Source: Sphingosinicella terrae (GTDB lineage Bacteria; Pseudomonadota; Alphaproteobacteria; Sphingomonadales; Sphingomonadaceae). From it: a DNA stretch of 50,122 nt. The notes beneath the pieces are model-generated. The model did no database searches. It was not told the origin of the DNA and was given only the letters and a program-made list of their open reading frames with translations. Of the stretch, positions 27,051-36,269 are shown in pieces. The stretch lies in NCBI RefSeq assembly GCF_003347635.1, contig NZ_QDFY01000019.1:1-50122 (forward strand), read 5' to 3'. The position numbers and the translations under genes were made by a program. Numbering within the stretch: the stretch's first letter is position 1; every line of letters starts with the position of its first letter.

Positions 27051-27407
27051 CGTGTCTGCGAGAAGCCGGCGAAAAAGCCGAGGAGTCTCCGCGATTCGCG
27101 CCATGCTGCGCGGCGGCATGATCAGCCAAGTCATTGAAAACACTGGATCAAATTCGCAAGGCCGCGGAGTTGCGCGCTTTTTTGGTGTCAACCCGGTATA
27201 ATTTGTGTTGCGGATTTTTTACCCCTTGATCGGACTCCGATCGGGTTCCTACAACTGAGTTTCCGCACGGGCGAATCTCCCGTCGGACGCAACAGCAAAA
27301 TTGGTTCCGAAGCGGCGCCCCGGGGGGTGATTCGCCGTGGGGGGAAGTTTTGCGCTGAGAAAAGGCCGCTTTTGGCGGCAGGGACATGGAAAGGGGGTGC
27401 GCGCTTC
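27051..27407. other. dnaA upstream region
   Basis: This 357-bp gap is more A/T-rich than its surroundings. It holds a perfect TATAAT at 27197-27202 with no good -35 at 16-18 bp (TTGCGC at 27170 is 21 bp away), then an inverted repeat GATCGG ACT CCGATC (27228-27242), then G-rich sequence up to the dnaA start. I find no TTATCCACA-like DnaA boxes, so I see no support for oriC here. Confidence 0.5.
27197..27202 (+). promoter_or_regulatory. candidate -10 box of the dnaA promoter
   Basis: TATAAT, a perfect consensus in GC-rich DNA, about 205 bases before the dnaA start. The -35 element is weak, so an activator may be needed. Confidence 0.35.
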
Positions 27408-28820
27408 ATGCAGACGCCGGCCGACACTATCGCGCTGAACACCGACACGGGAACGACGGATCCGATCACGTCGGCCTGGGAGTCGATTCGCGCCGGCCTT
27501 CGGCGGGACTGCGGCGCGCGCACGTTCGATGGCTGGCTGCGGCCGATCTCGCTCGGCGGCTTCGACGCCGACACCGGGACGCTGCGGCTCGAGCTGCCGT
27601 CCCAGTTCATGGCCGACTGGGTGCAGACCCATTTCGCCGAACGGCTTGCCCTTGCCTGGCGTCAGCGGCTGCCCGACGTCCGCCAGATCCGGATCGGGGT
27701 CGGCGCCGCGGCGCCGCGCACCGCCGCCCTGGTCGAGATACCGGGGCCGGCCGAGCTGCCGGAGCCGGTGCCCGAGAAGGCCGAGCCCAGTCTCTATTCG
27801 GTGGCGCTCGAGCCCCGCTACCGCTTCGAGAATTTCGTCGTCGGCAAGGCTAATGAGGTGGCGTTCAACGCCGCCCGCACTCTCGCCACCGCCGAGAACG
27901 TCGCCTTCAATCCGCTCTTCCTCCATGGCGGAACCGGCCGCGGCAAGACCCACTTGCTGCACGCGCTCGGCCACGAATTCCACCGGGTCCGGCCGCGGGC
28001 GAAGATCATCTACATGTCCGCCGAGAAGTTCATGGTCGAGTTCGTCGCCGCGCTCCGCGCCAACGAGACGATCCGGTTCAAGCAGCAATTGCGCTCGGCC
28101 GATCTCTTGATGATCGACGATGTCCAGTTCATCGCCGGCAAGGAATCGACCCAGGAAGAATTCTTCCACACGATGAACGAGATCATCTCGGCCGGCCGCC
28201 GGCTCGCGATCAGCTCGGACCGTGCACCCCAGGACCTGGACGGAATCGAGCCGAGAATCCTGTCGCGGCTGAGCTGGGGCCTCGTCGCGGACATCAATGC
28301 CGCCGACCTCGAGCTCAGGCTCAACATCATCACCAAGAAGCTGGAGCAGCTTCCCGACGTGAAGGTGCCAGAGGACGTCGTCATGTTCCTCGCCAAGCGG
28401 ATCAGCTCGAACGTGCGCGAGCTCGAGGGCGCGCTCAACCGCATCGCCGCCTACGCGATGATGCAGAACCGGCCGATCGACCTCGATTTCGTCGGCGAGG
28501 TCCTCGCCAACATCCTGCGCGCCAACCAGCGCCGGATCTCGATCGACGAGATCCAGACCCGCGTCTCCGACCATTACCGCATCCGCAAGGCGGAGATGAC
28601 GAGCGCGCGGCGGGCCCGCGAGGTCGCGCGCCCGCGCCAGGTCGCCATGTATCTGTCCAAGCAGCTGACCCCGCGCTCTCTGCCCGAGATCGGCCGCCGC
28701 TTCGGCGGACGCGACCATACGACGGTGATCCACGCCGTCCGCCAGATAGAGAAATTGCGCGCTCAGGACGCCGAGCTCGACGCCGACATCCGCCTGCTGA
28801 CGCGCCAGCTCGAGAGCTGA
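27408..28820 (+). CDS. dnaA: chromosomal replication initiator DnaA
   Basis: About 470 residues. Domain I includes [24 protein letters not shown], then a variable linker. The AAA+ domain starts [20 protein letters not shown] and has Walker [13 protein letters not shown], Walker [16 protein letters not shown] and the arginine finger zone [14 protein letters not shown]. Domain IV has the DnaA signature [18 protein letters not shown] for binding DnaA boxes. ATG 27408 follows an AAGGGGG run and gives a normal N-terminus; the frame extends 27 codons upstream without conservation. No dnaN follows, as is common in this class. Confidence 0.97.
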   Translation: MQTPADTIALNTDTGTTDPITSAWESIRAGLRRDCGARTFDGWLRPISLGGFDADTGTLRLELPSQFMADWVQTHFAERLALAWRQRLPDVRQIRIGVGAAAPRTAALVEIPGPAELPEPVPEKAEPSLYSVALEPRYRFENFVVGKANEVAFNAARTLATAENVAFNPLFLHGGTGRGKTHLLHALGHEFHRVRPRAKIIYMSAEKFMVEFVAALRANETIRFKQQLRSADLLMIDDVQFIAGKESTQEEFFHTMNEIISAGRRLAISSDRAPQDLDGIEPRILSRLSWGLVADINAADLELRLNIITKKLEQLPDVKVPEDVVMFLAKRISSNVRELEGALNRIAAYAMMQNRPIDLDFVGEVLANILRANQRRISIDEIQTRVSDHYRIRKAEMTSARRAREVARPRQVAMYLSKQLTPRSLPEIGRRFGGRDHTTVIHAVRQIEKLRAQDAELDADIRLLTRQLES

Positions 28821-28863
28821 GGGCAGACGAGGGGCGCGGCGCCGTCGCATATCCCGCCCGAGC

Positions 28864-28966
28864 CCGCTCATCCTGAGTCAGGGCTGAGCTTGGCGAAGGC
28901 CCGCATCGAAGGACCGTCCCTCGATACGCCGGTTCGACAGGCTCACCGGCTAGTCAGGATGAGCGG
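28864..28966. repeat. back-to-back inverted pair of the dispersed repeat, cargo-free cassette
   Basis: It begins CCGCTCATCCTGA (28864-28876) and ends with its exact reverse complement TCAGGATGAGCGG (28954-28966). The left half, to about 28915, matches both arms of the GIY-YIG cassette at 8861-9280. The right half, from about 28916, contains CTCGATACG and TTCGACAGGCTCA. The halves meet at ATCGAAGGACCG/TCCCTCGAT with no reading frame between. It lies between dnaA and a convergent lipoprotein gene. Confidence 0.75.
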
Positions 28967-28990
28967 CTATCGTGTTGCGACCGTGCAGCC

Positions 28991-29020
28991 AAAAAGAAAG
29001 GGCCGGTCTCCCGGCCCTTT
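28991..29020 (-). terminator. intrinsic terminator of the DUF4136 lipoprotein gene
   Basis: AAAGGGCCGG and CCGGCCCTTT form a perfect 10-bp stem with a 4-base loop. On the minus strand it continues TTTCTTTTT, a good U-tract. It may also stop dnaA transcripts on the plus strand. Confidence 0.85.
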
Positions 29021-29047
29021 CCTCATTCCTTTGCTGCGGGCGGAGCC

Positions 29048-29707
29048 TCAGCGTTCCTCGCGCTCGGGCGCCACGGTGATCCGCACCGTCTCGCCCGAAT
29101 TGCCCGGGAAGTTGGTGAACATCGCTTCGACGAGGTTCGGCACCAAAGCCGGCAGCGCGTTGCTGCGCGAGCGCGCCTGGGCAAGACCCTCGAACAACGC
29201 CTGGCCGTCCGCGGTGCGGCGGATGTCCATGTCGAGGAAGCTCGTATAGAGAGTATAGCTGTCGATATCGTAGCCGCCACCGCCGAACATGAACGGATCG
29301 TGCCAGCCCCAGTAGAAGGGGTGGCGGCGATGGCCGAAATAGCCGAAGCGACTGTAATAGGGCCGATAGCCGAAGCCGTAGCCGAACGGATCGGGACGGG
29401 CGACGACCCGCTCGCGCCCATCGTCGACGCCGTAATCGAGGGTCACGACCATGGTGGCGCCTTCGGCCGACGCGGCCTCGGCATAGCCCATCTCGATCAG
29501 GTTCCGGCGAACCAGGTCGGCATATTGCGAGAATTCGAGGCTGCCCCTCCTCTCGGGGTCCGCCGGCTGGATGACGAAGGTCTGGCCCTGCGGGGCCGGC
29601 ATCGCCTGGAAGCGCTGCACCTGGGCGGGAAAGCCGGTTGCGCAGGCGCTCAGCGCGAGCGCGGCGACCGGCGCGGTGAGCGCCAGCATCTTCTTCTTGA
29701 ACGACAT
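29048..29707 (-). CDS. DUF4136 family lipoprotein
   Basis: About 219 residues. MSFKKKMLALTAPVAALALSACA is a lipoprotein signal with lipobox LSAC; ATG 29707 is preferred over 29734 for that reason. The mature part has the DUF4136 layout: FVIQPADPERRGSLEFSQYA near the start, LVRRNLIEMGYAEA, and a later strand with MVVTLDYGVDDG. The middle is Tyr/Phe/Gly-rich (FGYGFGYRPYYSRFGYFGH), unusual but seen in some members. Probably on the outer membrane, function unknown. A terminator follows at 28991-29020. Confidence 0.87.
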   Translation of the reverse strand: MSFKKKMLALTAPVAALALSACATGFPAQVQRFQAMPAPQGQTFVIQPADPERRGSLEFSQYADLVRRNLIEMGYAEAASAEGATMVVTLDYGVDDGRERVVARPDPFGYGFGYRPYYSRFGYFGHRRHPFYWGWHDPFMFGGGGYDIDSYTLYTSFLDMDIRRTADGQALFEGLAQARSRSNALPALVPNLVEAMFTNFPGNSGETVRITVAPEREER

Positions 29708-29923
29708 TCTGAAAGGCCTTTCGACGCGGAACATTTGTCCCGGATATAGAACAACTTGGCCGTTATCGCAAAGAAGCGCTGAATGGCGGATGAAGGGATT
29801 GCTGAACGGGGAGTGAAGGTGGAGATCGCGTCCGGGCCGGGGCGCGATCTCCAGGGGACAGAGCCGTAGCGAGGATGCGCAGCGCCCAGCCTCTCCTCCG
29901 AAGAGGGGCGCTCGCGGCCGAAG

Positions 29924-30928
29924 TCAGCGCGGCAGGCCGAGCGCCCGGTAGGCGCCTTCCAGAGTCGGCTTCGCCAGCTCGGCGGCGCGGGCGGAGCCGT
30001 CGGCGAGGATGCGGTCGAGGGCGGCGGGATCGGCGGCGAAATCGTCGAGGCGGCCGCGGATCGGTCCCAGCGACTCGACGAGCAGGTCGGCGAGCGCCGG
30101 CTTGAACGCGCCGAAGCCCTTGCCGGCATATTCCTCGACCACCGACTGCGGCGTTCGATCGGTGAGGGCGGCGTAGATGCTCACCAGATTCTCGGCCTCG
30201 GGCCGGCCGGACAACGCCTCGAAACTGTCGGGCAGCGGCTCGGGGTCGGTCTTCGCCTTGCGGATCTTCTGGGCGATGGAATCGTCATCGTCGCTGAGGT
30301 TGATCCGGCTCATGTCGGACGGGTCCGACTTCGACATCTTCGAGCGGCCGTCGCGCAGCGACATGATCCGCGCGGCCGTGTCGCCGATCAGCGGCTCCGG
30401 GACGGTGAACAGGTCGACGCCGTAATCGGTGTTGAACTTCATCGCGATGTCGCGGGTGAGCTCGATATGCTGCTTCTGGTCCTCGCCCACCGGCACATGT
30501 GTGGCCTGATACAGCAGCACGTCGGCGGCCTGGAGCACCGGATAGGCATAGAGGCCGATGCTGACGCCCTCCCGGTTCTTGCCCGATTTCTCCTTGAACT
30601 GGGTCATCCGGTTGAGCCAGCCGATGCGGGCCGTGCAGCCGAGCAGCCAGGCCATCTCGGCATGAGCGGGGACGCGGGCATGGTTGAACAGCACTGTCCG
30701 TGCCGGATCGATGCCGCAGGCCACCAAAGCCGCCGCCATGCCGTGGATGTTGCGCCTCAGCTCGGCCGGATCGTTATAGACGGTGATGGCGTGGAGGTCG
30801 GCGAGGAAGATCAGGAAATTGTCGGCGCCCTCGACTTCGTCCTGCAGCTTCACCCAGCGCCGGATCGCCCCGAGATAATTGCCGAGATGGAGATTCCCGG
30901 TCGGCTGGATGCCGGAGATGATACGCAT
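29924..30928 (-). CDS. trpS: tryptophanyl-tRNA synthetase
   Basis: 334 residues, class Ic aminoacyl-tRNA synthetase charging tRNA-Trp. The HIGH-like motif is in SGIQPTGNLHLGNYLGAI and the KMSKS loop in DGRSKMSKSDPSD. Other marks are FLADLHAITVYNDP and PVGEDQKQHIELTRDIA. ATG 30928 overlaps the murJ stop as ATGA, so it is coupled to murJ; the longer frame up to 31864 is murJ out of phase. secB-murJ-trpS are on one strand. Confidence 0.97.
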   Translation of the reverse strand: MRIISGIQPTGNLHLGNYLGAIRRWVKLQDEVEGADNFLIFLADLHAITVYNDPAELRRNIHGMAAALVACGIDPARTVLFNHARVPAHAEMAWLLGCTARIGWLNRMTQFKEKSGKNREGVSIGLYAYPVLQAADVLLYQATHVPVGEDQKQHIELTRDIAMKFNTDYGVDLFTVPEPLIGDTAARIMSLRDGRSKMSKSDPSDMSRINLSDDDDSIAQKIRKAKTDPEPLPDSFEALSGRPEAENLVSIYAALTDRTPQSVVEEYAGKGFGAFKPALADLLVESLGPIRGRLDDFAADPAALDRILADGSARAAELAKPTLEGAYRALGLPR

Positions 30929-32496
30929 CACGTCTTCCTCTTCATGAGCAGCTGCAGGCGCGTCCGATCGACGGCGCCGTCGAGCGCGGCGACGCCGAAA
31001 TAGGCGACCGCCCCCGCCAGCACCAGCGCGGCGACCGACGCCGCGCGCTCGACGATGGAGCCGCCATACCAGCCCTGCAGCGCCGGACGCAGCAGCAGCA
31101 GGACGGCGACCATCGCCCCGGCGGCGAGCGCCTGGCGCAGCAGCTGCCCGACCAAGGTGGAGTCCATCCGATAGAGGCCGCGCCGGACCAGGACGATGTA
31201 GAGGAACAGGGTGTTGAGCCAGGCGCCGATCGCGCTGCTCGCCGCCAGCCCGACGATTCCGTAGCGATCGACGAAGAGGATGTTGAAGCCGGCGAAGAAG
31301 ATCAGGCCGACGAGCGCGCCGACGACCGGCGTGCGGGTGTCCTTGCGCGCGAAGAAGGCCGGGGTCAGTACCTTGATCATGACATAGGCCGGAAGCCCGG
31401 CGACCAAAGCAACGATCACGGAAGCGGTGATGGCCGAATCGGCCGCATCGAATCGGCCGCCCTGGAAGAAGGCGGTGACGAACGGGCCCGCGCAGACCGC
31501 GAGCGCCGCAGCCGCCGGCAGAGTGAGCAGCATCGCCAACTCGATCGCGCTCGACTGCAGCCGATCCGCCCCGGCGCGGTCGCCGCCGCCGACGAAGCGC
31601 GAAAGCCCCGGCAGGATGGCGGTGCCGAGCGCAATGCCGATGACTCCTAGCGGCAGCTGGTTGAGCCGGTCGGCATAAGCGAGATAGGCGAGCGAGCCTT
31701 CCGGCAGGCTGGTGACGAAATAGAGCTGGACCAGCTGATTGATCTGATAGACGCCGGCGCCGAACACCGCCGGCAGGATGATCAGGCCCAGCTCCTTCAC
31801 CTCCGGGGTCAGCCGCGGCCGGTGCAACGGAAGGCGGATGCCGGCGCGCCGCACCCAGAACCACATCCAGAGCAGCTGGACGATGCCGCCGGCGGCGACG
31901 CCCCAGGCCAGCGCGAAGGCGACCGTCTCGTCATCCCCGCCCGCGGCGCGCAATCGGTCGCCTGCGAGAAGGGCGGCGATGAGCGCGATGTTGAGCAGGA
32001 TCGGGAAGGCGGCGCCCGGCGCGAAGCGCGACAGCGAGTTGAGGATGCCGGTGAGCAGCGAGACCAGGCTGATCAGCACGATATAGGGAAAGGTGATCCG
32101 CGACAGTGCGACCGCCAGCTCGAACTTGCCCGGCACTTCGGCAAAGCCACTCGCCATGACCCAGACGATCGCCGGCATGACCAGCTCGAAGAGGGCGGCG
32201 AAGCCGATCAGGATCGGCACGAACACCGAGAGCACATCGCGGCAGAAGGCCTCCGCCGAGGCGCGGCCGTCCTCGCCGTGCAGCCGGCGGCTGAACAAGG
32301 GGACGAAGGCGGCCGAGAAGGCGCCCTCGGCGAACAGCCGGCGGAAGATGTTGGGGAGCTGGAAGGCGAGCAGGAAGGCGTCGGCGGCGAGGCCGGCGCC
32401 GAGGACCCGCGCCAGGATCATGTCGCGCGCGAAGCCCGCCAGCCGGCTGACCAAGGTGAGGCCGCCGATGATCCCCGTCGACCTGAGCAGGCTCAT
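30928..32496 (-). CDS. murJ: lipid II flippase MurJ
   Basis: 522 residues with about 14 hydrophobic helices, MOP superfamily. It moves lipid II across the inner membrane for peptidoglycan synthesis. The N-terminus MSLLRSTGIIGGLTLVSRLAGFARD and the DAFLLAFQLPNIFRRLFAEGAF segment are diagnostic, as are RVGGG-like and APFFARKDTRTPV-type motifs later (here PAFFARKDTRTPVVGAL). It starts 28 bp after the secB stop and overlaps trpS by 4 bp. Confidence 0.96.
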   Translation of the reverse strand: MSLLRSTGIIGGLTLVSRLAGFARDMILARVLGAGLAADAFLLAFQLPNIFRRLFAEGAFSAAFVPLFSRRLHGEDGRASAEAFCRDVLSVFVPILIGFAALFELVMPAIVWVMASGFAEVPGKFELAVALSRITFPYIVLISLVSLLTGILNSLSRFAPGAAFPILLNIALIAALLAGDRLRAAGGDDETVAFALAWGVAAGGIVQLLWMWFWVRRAGIRLPLHRPRLTPEVKELGLIILPAVFGAGVYQINQLVQLYFVTSLPEGSLAYLAYADRLNQLPLGVIGIALGTAILPGLSRFVGGGDRAGADRLQSSAIELAMLLTLPAAAALAVCAGPFVTAFFQGGRFDAADSAITASVIVALVAGLPAYVMIKVLTPAFFARKDTRTPVVGALVGLIFFAGFNILFVDRYGIVGLAASSAIGAWLNTLFLYIVLVRRGLYRMDSTLVGQLLRQALAAGAMVAVLLLLRPALQGWYGGSIVERAASVAALVLAGAVAYFGVAALDGAVDRTRLQLLMKRKT

Positions 32497-32524
32497 GACC
32501 GCCCGGTCCTCCCCCCGTCCGGAT

Positions 32525-33046
32525 TCAGGCCTGGCCGGTCACTTCCCCGGCCTGACCCCCGGTCTCCTCCGCCTGCTGCTGCGCGGCGCGCTGCATGTAG
32601 AGGCTGGCGAAGTCGATCGGATCGAGCAGCAGAGGCGGGAAGCCGGCGTCGATCGTCGCATCGGCGATGATCCGGCGCGCGAACGGAAACAGGATGCGCG
32701 GCGCCTCGGCGAGAAGGAAGGGCTGGAGCTGCTCCTGGGGGACGTTGCGAAGCGCGAACAGGCCGCCATAGAGCAATTCCATCTGGAAGGCGGTGCCTTC
32801 GTCCGCCTTGGCGCTGATCTCGACCTTGAGGACGACCTCGTGCAGGTCCTGGCCGACCGGCTGGGCGCCGATGTTGAACTGCACGTCCATCTGGGGCTGG
32901 CCCTGCCACTGATAGACCGCCGGCGCGTTCGGATTCTCGAAGCTGAGGTCCTTCACATATTGGGCGACGACCCCGACCTGCGGCATATTGTCGGCTCCGC
33001 CGATCGCCTGCTCGACTGCGCCGTTGCTGCCATCCTGTTCGGCCAT
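32525..33046 (-). CDS. secB: protein-export chaperone SecB
   Basis: 173 residues. SecB keeps precursors unfolded and hands them to SecA. Visible are QYVKDLSFENPNAP, the VVLKVEISAKADEGTAFQME strand pair, LYGGLFALRNVP, and EAPRILFPFARRIIADAT with DAGFPPLLLDPIDF. It ends in a Gln/Gly-rich tail. It heads the secB-murJ-trpS run and is divergent from timA across 188 bp, a common alphaproteobacterial layout. Confidence 0.97.
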   Translation of the reverse strand: MAEQDGSNGAVEQAIGGADNMPQVGVVAQYVKDLSFENPNAPAVYQWQGQPQMDVQFNIGAQPVGQDLHEVVLKVEISAKADEGTAFQMELLYGGLFALRNVPQEQLQPFLLAEAPRILFPFARRIIADATIDAGFPPLLLDPIDFASLYMQRAAQQQAEETGGQAGEVTGQA

Positions 33047-33187
33047 CGTGTCAACCCCTTGGAATGTTTCTGGAAAAACGCCGCAGCCCGGTCCCTTGGG
33101 GAGGCGCGGTCACGCCTGCGGGCGGGTAGCAGGCGCCACGGCGGCACGCAACATCCGCGTCCCTTGTTCGTTGCGCGGAATGCGGAT

Positions 33188-33216
33188 TTGAAACGGGTCG
33201 GCAACGCGCCTATGTA
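33188..33216 (+). promoter_or_regulatory. promoter of timA
   Basis: TTGAAA (33188-33193), 17-bp spacer, TATGTA (33211-33216). Both boxes and the spacing are good. The predicted transcription start near 33224 leaves a leader of only about 10-17 bases. Confidence 0.6.
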
Positions 33217-33234
33217 GGAGGGCCTCCAAGGAGA

Positions 33235-33891
33235 ATGGATTTGACCGTCGGAATCGTGCTGCTGGCCATGATAGCCCTGTTCGTTGGGCTGCGGCTTTAT
33301 GCGGTTCTGGGCCAGCGCACGGGCCACGAACAGCGTCCTGTCACCCGTCCCGAAGCTGCCCCGGGCACCGAGCCCGCCGCCGCGCCGGCCGAGCCCAAGC
33401 TCGGCGCCGCCGAGCCGAGCGGCTTCGCCTTCGATCAGAATGCCGCTGCCGGCATCCGCGCAATCGTTGCCGCCGATCCCGGCTTCGACGTCGCCCGTTT
33501 CCTGGAAGGCGCGCAAGGCGCCTACCGGATGGTGCTCGAGGCGTTCTGGAAGGGCGACCGCGAAGAGCTCGCCTTCCTCGCCAGCGGCGAGGTGCTGGCC
33601 GCCTTCGAGGCGGCGATCGCCGAGCGCGAGGCCGCCGGCCACAAGCTCGACAACCGTCTGGTCGCGATCGAGCGCGCCGCCATCGACGATGCCCGCCTCG
33701 ACGGCCGCGTCGCGGAGATCGACGTCCGCTTCGACGCCTTCGTCGCCGCCGTGACCCGCAATGCCGAGGGTGAGGTGGTCGCCGGTTCGCTCACCGACGC
33801 CGTGCCGACACACGACGTCTGGACCTTCCGCCGCACCGTCGGCAGCGACGATCCCAATTGGGTCCTGGTCGAGACCGACGAAGTCGCCTGA
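33235..33891 (+). CDS. timA: Tim44/TimA family membrane-anchored protein
   Basis: 218 residues. One N-terminal membrane helix (GIVLLAMIALFVGLRLYAVL) is followed by an Ala/Pro linker and a Tim44-like domain from about residue 80: FDVARFLEGAQGAYRMVLEA, FWKGDREELAFLASGEVLAAF and the ending DVWTFRRTVGSDDPNWVLVE. Bacterial TimA resembles mitochondrial Tim44 and is thought to have a membrane or protein-assembly role. AAGGAG ends only one base before ATG 33235, whereas TTG 33241 is at ideal spacing, so the true start may be 33241. Divergent from secB; terminator follows. Confidence 0.88.
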   Translation: MDLTVGIVLLAMIALFVGLRLYAVLGQRTGHEQRPVTRPEAAPGTEPAAAPAEPKLGAAEPSGFAFDQNAAAGIRAIVAADPGFDVARFLEGAQGAYRMVLEAFWKGDREELAFLASGEVLAAFEAAIAEREAAGHKLDNRLVAIERAAIDDARLDGRVAEIDVRFDAFVAAVTRNAEGEVVAGSLTDAVPTHDVWTFRRTVGSDDPNWVLVETDEVA

Positions 33892-33922
33892 GGCCGGGGC
33901 GTAAGACGCATCCTTCCGACTT

Positions 33923-33955
33923 AAGCCCTCCCCTTGATGGGGAGGGCTTTTTTTT
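33923..33955 (+). terminator. intrinsic terminator of timA
   Basis: AAGCCCTCCCC and GGGGAGGGCTT form a perfect 11-bp stem with a TTGAT loop, followed by a run of T residues to 33955. Confidence 0.95.
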
Positions 33956-34055
33956 GGCGCGAGGGTTTCATTTGGCGTTTGCCATTCGCTGCTGAGTTCG
34001 CGAGGCGAGCCCGTCTCCCTTCCTCCTCCCTGCCTTCCTCGCTAAGCCTTCCTTC

Positions 34056-35297
34056 GTGCACCGCCGCGATTCCTTCTCCTTGCGCTCCTTCCTCTGCTTC
34101 ACGCTGCTGATCGCGCTGGCGAGCTGCGCGCGCGTCGTGCCGCCGCCGCGCACCGTCCCGACCCCGCCTCCGGTCGTGACGCCGCCTCCGGCCCAGACGC
34201 CGCCTCCATCCGAAGCGCCGCTTCCTCCAGCGACCGCCGCGCAGGCGGGAGTTCGCCCCGGCCCGGCGCTGGGCGCGCTCGAAATCTCGCCGGCCGCCGC
34301 CGCATCGGCGCTCGCCGCCTTCCGGATCAGCTGTCCCGACATCGTCCGTCGCGCGGACCTGTCGGGCCTCGCCAGGCCCGCCGACTGGGCGACGGCCTGC
34401 GCCGCCGCTTCCAGCTGGGGGAATGCCGATGCGCTCGCCTTCTTCGCCGCGCATTTCGAGACGGTCGCGGTCGGCGACGGCACGGCCTTCGCCACCGGCT
34501 ATTACGAGCCGGAGATTGCCGGCTCCCGCGATCGGCGGCCGGGCTACGACGTGCCGGTCTACGCCAAGCCCGACGACCTGCTCGACCGCAATCCGCTGAC
34601 CGGCGAATCGGGCCGCGGCCGCCTCGACGGGGAGGGGCGCTACGTCCTCTATCATGACCGCGCCGCCATCGAGGCCGGTGCGCTCGCCGGACGCGGCCTG
34701 GAGATCGCCTGGGCGGCCGACCCGGTCGACCTCTTCTTCCTCCAGATCCAGGGATCGGGCCGTCTGCGCCTGCCCGACGGCGGCGTCATGCGGATCGGCT
34801 ATGCCGGACAGAATGGCCGCGAATATGTCGCGATCGGCCGGCTGATGCGCGAGCGCGGAATCCTCCAGAGCCCGATCACCATGCAGGCGATCACCGCCTG
34901 GCTGCGCGCCCATCCGGAAGAGGGGCGGGCGCTGATGCGGGAGAATAGGAGCTATGTCTTCTTCCGCGAGCTGACCGGGCCCGGCCCGCTCGGCGCGCTC
35001 GGTCGGCCGGTCACGCCCCGGGTGTCGGTCGCCGCCGACCCGCGCTTCGTTCCGCTGGGCGCGCCGGTCATCCTGGCCGGCATGGACAACAGCCTCGCCG
35101 ACGGCCTGTGGGTCGCGCAGGATACGGGCGGCGCGATCCGCGGCGCCAATCGCTTCGACACCTTCTGGGGCGCCGGTCCCCAGGCGGCGACGATCGCCGG
35201 CGGCATGTCGGCGCGCGGCCGCGCCTATCTGCTGCTGCCGCGGGGCAGCCTCGCCCGACTATCCACCCGCAACGCCCTTGCGCCGGCTCAGCGCTGA
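34056..35297 (+). CDS. mltA: membrane-bound lytic murein transglycosylase A
   Basis: 413 residues. GTG 34056 starts a lipoprotein signal ending in LIALASCA (lipobox LASC), then a Pro-rich linker. The MltA domain follows: FATGYYEPEIAGSRDRR, DLFFLQIQGSGRL, GYAGQNGREYVAIGRLM, and the 3D domain with VAQDTGGAIRGANRFDTFWG carrying the catalytic Asp. MltA cleaves glycan strands leaving 1,6-anhydromuramic ends. It overlaps the smr gene by 20 bp; together with timA this is a usual order. Confidence 0.95.
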   Translation: MHRRDSFSLRSFLCFTLLIALASCARVVPPPRTVPTPPPVVTPPPAQTPPPSEAPLPPATAAQAGVRPGPALGALEISPAAAASALAAFRISCPDIVRRADLSGLARPADWATACAAASSWGNADALAFFAAHFETVAVGDGTAFATGYYEPEIAGSRDRRPGYDVPVYAKPDDLLDRNPLTGESGRGRLDGEGRYVLYHDRAAIEAGALAGRGLEIAWAADPVDLFFLQIQGSGRLRLPDGGVMRIGYAGQNGREYVAIGRLMRERGILQSPITMQAITAWLRAHPEEGRALMRENRSYVFFRELTGPGPLGALGRPVTPRVSVAADPRFVPLGAPVILAGMDNSLADGLWVAQDTGGAIRGANRFDTFWGAGPQAATIAGGMSARGRAYLLLPRGSLARLSTRNALAPAQR

Positions 35298-35814
35298 GGA
35301 GCGCGCATTATGGCGCAAGGTGGTGGAGTCGGTCCGGCCGCTGCCTGGCCGGGCCTCCCCGGCGGCTGACGCGCCCGAGCCGGCCGCTGCGCCCCCGGCG
35401 GCGAGCCCCGTGCCGCGGGCCCGGGCTGCGCCGTCCCCACCCGCTGCGGCCGCGCCGAAGCGCGCCGTACCCGGGACGACGCTCGATTCGACGTGGGACA
35501 GGCGGCTGGCGCGCGGCCTGGTCACGCCCGACGCGGTCGTCGACCTTCACGGCCACAATCTCGCCACCGCCTACGAGCTGCTGGATCACCGGCTCGCCCA
35601 GGCGATCGCCGGCGGCGCGCGGCTGATGCTGCTCGTCACCGGCAAGCCGCCGAGCGACGATCGCCGGCCGGTCGCGCGCGGCGCCATCCGCGCGGCGGTC
35701 GGCGACTGGCTCCACGCCTCCCGCCACGCCGCCGACATCGCCGCCGTCCGGGCCGCCCATCCCCGCCACGGCGGCGCCGGGGCGCTCTACATCGTGCTGA
35801 GACGGAAGAAATAG
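35278..35814 (+). CDS. Smr domain protein
   Basis: 178 residues. The N-terminus RRLSAEERALWRKVVESVRP is typical of alphaproteobacterial Smr proteins that follow mltA. A long Ala/Pro linker leads to the Smr domain at about residue 88: VDLHGHNLATAYELLDHRL, LMLLVTGKPP, RGAIRAAVGDWL and HPRHGGAGALYIVLRR. Smr domains bind or nick DNA or RNA; in E. coli relatives the HGx/LxTGK residues are needed for nuclease activity. TTG 35278 overlaps mltA, implying coupling. Confidence 0.9.
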   Translation: MRRLSAEERALWRKVVESVRPLPGRASPAADAPEPAAAPPAASPVPRARAAPSPPAAAAPKRAVPGTTLDSTWDRRLARGLVTPDAVVDLHGHNLATAYELLDHRLAQAIAGGARLMLLVTGKPPSDDRRPVARGAIRAAVGDWLHASRHAADIAAVRAAHPRHGGAGALYIVLRRKK

Positions 35815-35886
35815 CCCTTCGCGTCCCGGCAACTTGCCCTTACGCCGGCGAACCAGAGACTGCCCGAACATGTCGCGGAGGCCGGA

Positions 35887-36249
35887 GTGACCGCCAATCC
35901 CTTGCTCGACGAGCTGCTCGGCCCGCTGCACATGCACTTCCTGTGCGCGCGCGCCGCCTATCAGGACTATCTGGCGAACGGCCGGACCTGGCTCTGGGCC
36001 TGCAGCCTGAGGCGCATCAACAAAGCCGTCTGCTCGCTGCTGATGGCGAAGGGCTATTTGCTGCCCGACGAGATGCAGGATGCCGCGACGGGCCTGGTGC
36101 GGCATTTCAACGTCTGGCTGACGCTCTGGGACGATCTCGCCGACCGCACCAAGCCGGCACCCGGCGACCCGTTCGTGTTCGAGAATGAAGTCACCTATCC
36201 GCGCGACGCGGAAGCGCGGCTGGAACGGCTGTACGATTCGCTCCGCTAG
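35887..36249 (+). CDS. conserved small protein of unknown function
   Basis: 120 residues. GTG 35887 is preceded by GGAGG at proper spacing. The sequence is helix-rich with many aromatic residues: LLGPLHMHFLCARAAYQDYL, RTWLWACSLRRINKAVCSLL, and VRHFNVWLTLWDDLADR. I do not recognise a named family. It follows smr on the same strand after 72 bp and may be cotranscribed. Palindromic repeats separate it from dapE. Confidence 0.75.
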   Translation: MTANPLLDELLGPLHMHFLCARAAYQDYLANGRTWLWACSLRRINKAVCSLLMAKGYLLPDEMQDAATGLVRHFNVWLTLWDDLADRTKPAPGDPFVFENEVTYPRDAEARLERLYDSLR

Positions 36250-36269
36250 CGCGGCGCCGCGATCGCCGT

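Noticed and set aside
27051-27407. Possible oriC upstream of dnaA
   Set aside because: No TTATCCACA-type boxes and no A/T-rich 13-mers; only a -10-like box and one short inverted repeat.
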